Of a stretch of DNA of 35,993 bases, positions 33,081 through 35,993 are shown in pieces. The translations under genes were made by a program, and so were the position numbers. How positions within the stretch are numbered: the stretch's first letter is position 1; every line of letters begins with the position of its first letter. Source of the stretch: Myxococcales bacterium (GTDB lineage: Bacteria > Myxococcota > Myxococcia > Myxococcales > JAKAPL01); assembly GCA_021783235.1 (NCBI GenBank), contig JAJXUD010000047.1, positions 1 through 35,993 of the forward strand, written 5' to 3'. The notes beneath the pieces were generated by a model. It was given only the letters and a program-made list of their open reading frames with translations, was not told the origin of the DNA and searched no databases.

Positions 33081-33845
33081 ATGGCGCGGCCGGCCCGAAA
33101 GGAGCGACGACCCCCCTGGGGCCGCACGGGGCTCCTCGCCGGTCTCGCGCTCGCGGCGGCTCGCGCGGCGGCCTTCGAGCCCGGGACGTCCCCGCCCCAC
33201 TTCGCCCTCACGATGGAGCTGGGCGGGGGCAACCTGCTCGTGCCTCCTCCGCTCTGGAGCGGGGGCTGCCGTGGCCACGGCAGCCCAACGGCGAACTGTC
33301 CAGGTCAACTTCTGGCGTCGGACACGGCGCCGGGCGCGGCGCTCGCCCCGGGGACGACGGGCGTCGGCGAGATCGGCTTCGGCTTCGGGGGCGCCGTCGG
33401 CCTCACCTCCTGGCTGACCCTCCAGTTCGGGAGCGACCTGATGCTCGGCGTGGGCTCCGCGGGCCCCTCTCCCCCGCTCGCCGCCTCTCCGTCCGGGAGC
33501 AGCTTCTCGTTTGGGCCCGGCACGGTGTGGGATCTGCTGTTCGACCTCCCGATCGATCTGCGCTTTCGCCTGGGCCCCCGCTGGGACCTCTACGGCGGGG
33601 CCGCGCCTGGCGTCGCACTCGCCGGCCTGTCGCAGGCCACCCTGACGACGCCGTCCTCGGGCAGCCGCACCGGTGGCATGGAGGGCAACTGGATCGGCGT
33701 CCTCTGGCGCGCCGGCTTCGATCGTTTCTTCAGCTACCGGCGCAGCGCTCTCGGCGTCCTCGCGGAGGCGGGAGCGGGCGGTCAGATCGGGCTCTTTCTC
33801 ACCTACACGTTCCACTCGGGAGACGCCTTTGAAGTGGTGCCCTGA
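33081..33845 (+). CDS. probable outer-membrane beta-barrel protein
   Basis: The product has 254 residues with a signal peptide (basic start, then LLAGLALAAARAAA, cleavage before FEPG). The remainder alternates polar and hydrophobic residues in strand-like segments rich in Gly and aromatics (GEIGFGFGGAVGLTSWLTLQFGSDLMLG, PIDLRFRLGPRWDLYGGAAPGVALAG, QIGLFLTYTFHSGD). This is the usual look of small outer-membrane barrels with paired strands. There is no C-terminal Phe (it ends FEVVP), so the assignment stays provisional. Two cysteines near residues 63 and 73 could form a loop disulfide. Its 3' end overlaps the following lipoprotein gene by 17 nt, so the two are very likely co-expressed. Confidence 0.65.
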   Translation: MARPARKERRPPWGRTGLLAGLALAAARAAAFEPGTSPPHFALTMELGGGNLLVPPPLWSGGCRGHGSPTANCPGQLLASDTAPGAALAPGTTGVGEIGFGFGGAVGLTSWLTLQFGSDLMLGVGSAGPSPPLAASPSGSSFSFGPGTVWDLLFDLPIDLRFRLGPRWDLYGGAAPGVALAGLSQATLTTPSSGSRTGGMEGNWIGVLWRAGFDRFFSYRRSALGVLAEAGAGGQIGLFLTYTFHSGDAFEVVP

Positions 33846-34698
33846 CGCGCTCGTCGCCCTGCTCGTCTTCGGCGGCGCCAGCGGCTGCTGCGCGGGGACG
33901 TCGGTCTTCATGGGAGACTCTGGCCTCTTCTCCTTCTCGGCGGGGCCGCTGCTCGGCGGCCTCCCCGCGGGATCGCGGGCCGCGGTCGTCCTCTTCCAGG
34001 TGTCATGGGTCCTCTTCGACGAGGACGCGCGCGCGCGCGCGTCTGCCCTCTTCGGCCCGTTCCCCGCGGCCGAGGCGGACGCGCCGCCCGAGCCCATCGA
34101 GCAGCCGGCCGCGGTGTACGCGGCCTTCCGGCTGGGCTTGCAGAGCGGCGGCGTCGGGCTCGCCGCGGACGATCGAGTTCGGGCGCTGCCGGACCTCGCG
34201 GCCCTCGTGCCCGCGCTGCGCGAGCCGAGCCCCTCCTCGCCCGCGCCATGGGCCGACGCGCGGGCGTTCCCGTTCCCGCTCGAGGTGGGCGACGAGGTGC
34301 GCGTCGAGCGGGCCTCCACCGACCCCTTCCGCGCGGGCGCAGGGCCGATGAAGCTGCTCTCTCCCCGCGACTTCCTGAGTGACGAGCTGAGCCCGGTGTC
34401 GCCCCGGATGGGGCGCATGGCCGCCGAGCTCGGCGCCGAAGGGCTCATCGAGGCGGCGCTCGTCCCGATCAGGCAGCTGGTTCGGGACGGGCACGGCCAC
34501 ATCCAGGGTACGTCGACGCGCGTCTTCGCCATGGTCGCGATCTTCGGCCCCGACGGGCGGCGGCGCTTCGAGAACATCTTCGTGTCGAAGCCGATCGATC
34601 CCCACGGGACGAGCTACGACGACTCCGTCCAGGCGCGCGCGGTCGAGTTTGCCCGCCAGCTCGGCGCTCGGGTCGCCCGTGAGGCGTTCTCGGGCTGA
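33829..34698 (+). CDS. lipoprotein, hypothetical, coupled to the barrel gene
   Basis: The product has 289 residues from a TTG at 33829 inside the end of the preceding gene, with GGGAG about 8 nt upstream. This start gives MKWCPDALVALLVFGGASGC, a lipoprotein signal with the lipidation Cys at residue 20. Longer in-frame starts would lie deep inside the barrel gene. The mature part is mixed alpha/beta, with a C-terminal region (ALVPIRQLVRDGHGHIQGTSTRVFAMVAIFGPDG and then a terminal helix AVEFARQLGARVAREAF). That region resembles periplasmic lipoproteins that report on a hydrophilic ligand, but no family is identified. Co-translation with the barrel suggests a two-part outer-membrane assembly (inference). 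Confidence 0.68.
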   Translation: MKWCPDALVALLVFGGASGCCAGTSVFMGDSGLFSFSAGPLLGGLPAGSRAAVVLFQVSWVLFDEDARARASALFGPFPAAEADAPPEPIEQPAAVYAAFRLGLQSGGVGLAADDRVRALPDLAALVPALREPSPSSPAPWADARAFPFPLEVGDEVRVERASTDPFRAGAGPMKLLSPRDFLSDELSPVSPRMGRMAAELGAEGLIEAALVPIRQLVRDGHGHIQGTSTRVFAMVAIFGPDGRRRFENIFVSKPIDPHGTSYDDSVQARAVEFARQLGARVAREAFSG

Positions 34699-34930
34699 GC
34701 GGGGAGGAGGCCGGCCCGATCCTCGTTCCGGGCGACGTAAAGAGCTGAGAACTCATCGCAAATGGGCCGCTCCTCTCGGGTGGCCTCGCGCCCTCCCCCA
34801 CTACAATTGGGAGCATGGCCGGGCTACCCGCCTACATCCTCTACTTCCTACGTGCTGGGACGACCACGACCGGGTCCTGGCCTTACAGGCGCCGAGAACT
34901 GGACAGCCGGTCGGTTTGGGCCAGACTCCA

Positions 34931-35188
34931 TCACGTCGGCGCCTTCCACGACCACCAGGCGTTGTTCCGCGCGGTCGAGGAGCTGCCGCTCCGGTCCGTC
35001 TTGTCGTTCCATGGCTTCCTGGGCAGCCAGGGGACCGCGACGTCCCAGCCCTGCCGCGTCGCCGCTGAGATGCTGCCGCACACGATCGCCGACTCGAGGC
35101 GGTGCTGCCCCGGCGCCACCGGGAGGGTCACGTCGATTCCCGCTTTGAAGCCACCCTCGTGGATGACCGTTCCGTCGAGCAGCAGCAT
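34931..35188 (-). pseudogene. possible remnant of a protein gene
   Basis: On the minus strand the first 40 codons (LLLDGTVIHEGGFKAGIDV, TLPVAPGQHRLESAIVCG) have strong G/C third positions and read like a beta-strand segment of a real protein. After about residue 40 the codon pattern degrades; another frame from about 35081 looks marginally better. No Shine-Dalgarno is seen and a stop lies immediately before the ATG. A decayed or frameshifted gene fragment is the simplest reading, but a short functional gene is not excluded. Confidence 0.28.
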
Positions 35189-35413
35189 CGCCCGGACTTC
35201 TTAATGCTCAAGTAGTTGAGTAGACAGCGAACATCGTGGCAAGCAGGCAACGCCACCGCATGGAACCACCTCATCGGTCTCTCCTGACGAGTTGCCCGCC
35301 GAAGAAGCTACTCAAGCTGCGCCGGTAGCCGCAAGCGCCCGAGCCCCATACGTCCCCCGGTCTTGCCCCTGCCTCGCGACGACTCGCGCGACTCCGGCGT
35401 CCGGGAGCGCTCT

Positions 35414-35581
35414 CCGCACGCGGACTCGTGCTTTCCGCATGCGGAGTCGCCCTCCCCGCACGCGGAGTCGTGCTCCCCGCACGCGGAGTCGTGCTCCCCG
35501 CACGCGGACTCGTGCTCTCCGCACGCGGACTCGCCCTCCGCGCACGTGGAGTCGTCCTCCGCGCACGCGAACTCGTCGTCC
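35414..35581. repeat. 21-bp tandem array, 8 units
   Basis: Eight head-to-tail 21-bp units have the consensus CCGCACGCGGAGTCGTGCTC plus one base. Units 3 and 4 (35456 and 35477) are identical; the others differ at one to several positions, with decay toward the right end. Each unit has a near-palindromic core CCGCAYGCGG; in unit 2 it is the perfect 12-bp TCCGCATGCGGA. Every frame is open because 21 is a multiple of 3. There are no spacers. It shares with the array at 6314-6691 the exact period and the string CTCGTGC. Confidence 0.85.
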
Positions 35582-35857
35582 CGCGCACGCGAACGGAGCC
35601 AGAAAAGCGAGCGGGCGCTCTCGTGGGCTCCGGGCGGTCGATGGTCGGCCGGCCGGGGATCCACGGGTCCCGTGGCCTCGGTGAGGAAGCGCGAGCGACC
35701 GATCCGGACCACGGGGTGCCTCGAAGCGACTGCTCCGCCCGGCGGCGTTGGTGCCGACGGTGGGAGCGTCCGAGCGCTTGGGATGGCCGATCCCCAATGG
35801 GTGCAAGTCTGAAACTGATTGCATCGAAGCCCTCCCTGGCAGAGCGCGACGTCCGCA

Positions 35858-35992
35858 TTACGCGGTCTCTGCAAAGCCTGGCTGCTCGTAACACTTGAGG
35901 CCACGATGCGTGGTCACCACGAGCGGGGTTTCCTGGAAGCTGGCGGCGACCATTCGCCAGCCTCGCTCCCAGCGGTCGCTCTGTTGGAGGCT
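35858..35992 (-). CDS. C-terminal end of a gene running off the window, hypothetical
   Basis: In this minus-strand frame the last 44 codons read as a normal protein end: SLQQSDRWERGWRMVAASF, then QETPLVVTTHRGLKCYEQPG, then FAETA and TAA at 35860-35858. Amino-acid composition is balanced, unlike the Arg/Ala-rich shadow frames nearby. The start lies beyond position 35993. No family can be named from this piece. The 21-bp array lies about 280 bp downstream of its stop. Confidence 0.4.
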   Translation of the reverse strand, partial: SLQQSDRWERGWRMVAASFQETPLVVTTHRGLKCYEQPGFAETA

Positions 35993-35993
35993 T

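Larger units (their letters stand above)
34699..35857. other. gene-poor interval of about 1.2 kb
   Basis: No gene here is well supported. Codon periodicity is weak in all frames apart from a short minus-strand segment near 35070-35188. Composition is less GC-rich than the coding regions (for example around 34730-34815 and 35190-35330). The interval contains the 21-bp tandem array at 35414-35581 and a 15-bp dyad CCACGGGTCCCGTGG at 35661-35675. The open frames crossing the array owe their openness to its 21-bp unit, not to coding constraint. Confidence 0.6.

Noticed and set aside
35414-35581. CRISPR array
   Set aside because: Units are contiguous 21-mers with no unique spacers, and no cas genes are present.
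35363-35812. Protein with heptad PHAESCS repeats encoded across the second array
   Set aside because: There is no Shine-Dalgarno and no coding signal outside the array. Openness follows from the unit length.

Overview
The window is very GC-rich (third codon positions almost all G or C). It encodes many lipoproteins, von Willebrand A (VWA) proteins with thrombospondin-3-like (TSP3) calcium repeats, a Cys-rich repeat lipoprotein, and a secreted protein with a Cys/TM/Arg tail resembling MYXO-CTERM. That combination points to a myxobacterium-like lineage (Myxococcota, former Deltaproteobacteria). The exact lineage cannot be settled from the sequence alone.

Layout. 1-4079: a truncated Ala/Pro-rich secreted protein, a small membrane protein, a TIGR01777-type epimerase overlapping in function with SDR enzymes, a CCA-adding/poly(A)-polymerase-family enzyme with an HD domain, and a Cys-rich lipoprotein. 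4116-5680 (minus): a type III polyketide synthase and an isoprenylcysteine-methyltransferase-like enzyme with overlapping ends, resembling the BpsA/BpsB alkylpyrone pair. 5761-6877: a small HTH-like gene with a strong Shine-Dalgarno, preceded by about 380 bp of DNA with strict 21-bp periodicity. 6878-7951: dusB.

7968-19156 is the centrepiece. A PspF-sized sigma-54 activator lacking a sensory domain faces a seven-subunit membrane complex operon across a 184-bp spacer. That spacer holds a good sigma-54 (-24/-12) promoter and two related dyads 22 bp apart. The operon begins with a fused excisionase-type HTH plus PTS EIIA protein. It continues with two tandem HyfB-like proton-channel subunits, HyfC, HyfE, HyfF, a HyfG/HycE-like catalytic-type subunit, and a ferredoxin-HyfI fusion. 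The HyfG-like subunit lacks the paired CxxC ligands of the [NiFe] site, so this is best read as an energy-converting-hydrogenase-related (Ehr) complex, not a hydrogenase. Its redox partner is unknown. It would couple some electron transfer at the Fe-S subunits to ion movement through three antiporter-type subunits.

19247-29035: a small plus-strand lipoprotein converges on a five-gene minus-strand cluster of exported proteins. The cluster has three paralogous VWA-TSP3 lipoproteins sharing a C-terminal 'CYDF' domain (one has lost the metal site), a TSP3/PKD-like protein with a sorting-tail-like C-terminus, and a large lipoprotein with PPC-like domains. 29224-32033: uppS-cdsA-dxr, a compact housekeeping operon for lipid carrier, phospholipid and isoprenoid synthesis. 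32067-34698: an EcsC-family protein, a probable outer-membrane barrel and an overlapping lipoprotein. 34699-35857 is gene-poor. It contains a second, unrelated-looking 21-bp tandem array and a possible gene remnant. The window ends inside a minus-strand gene.
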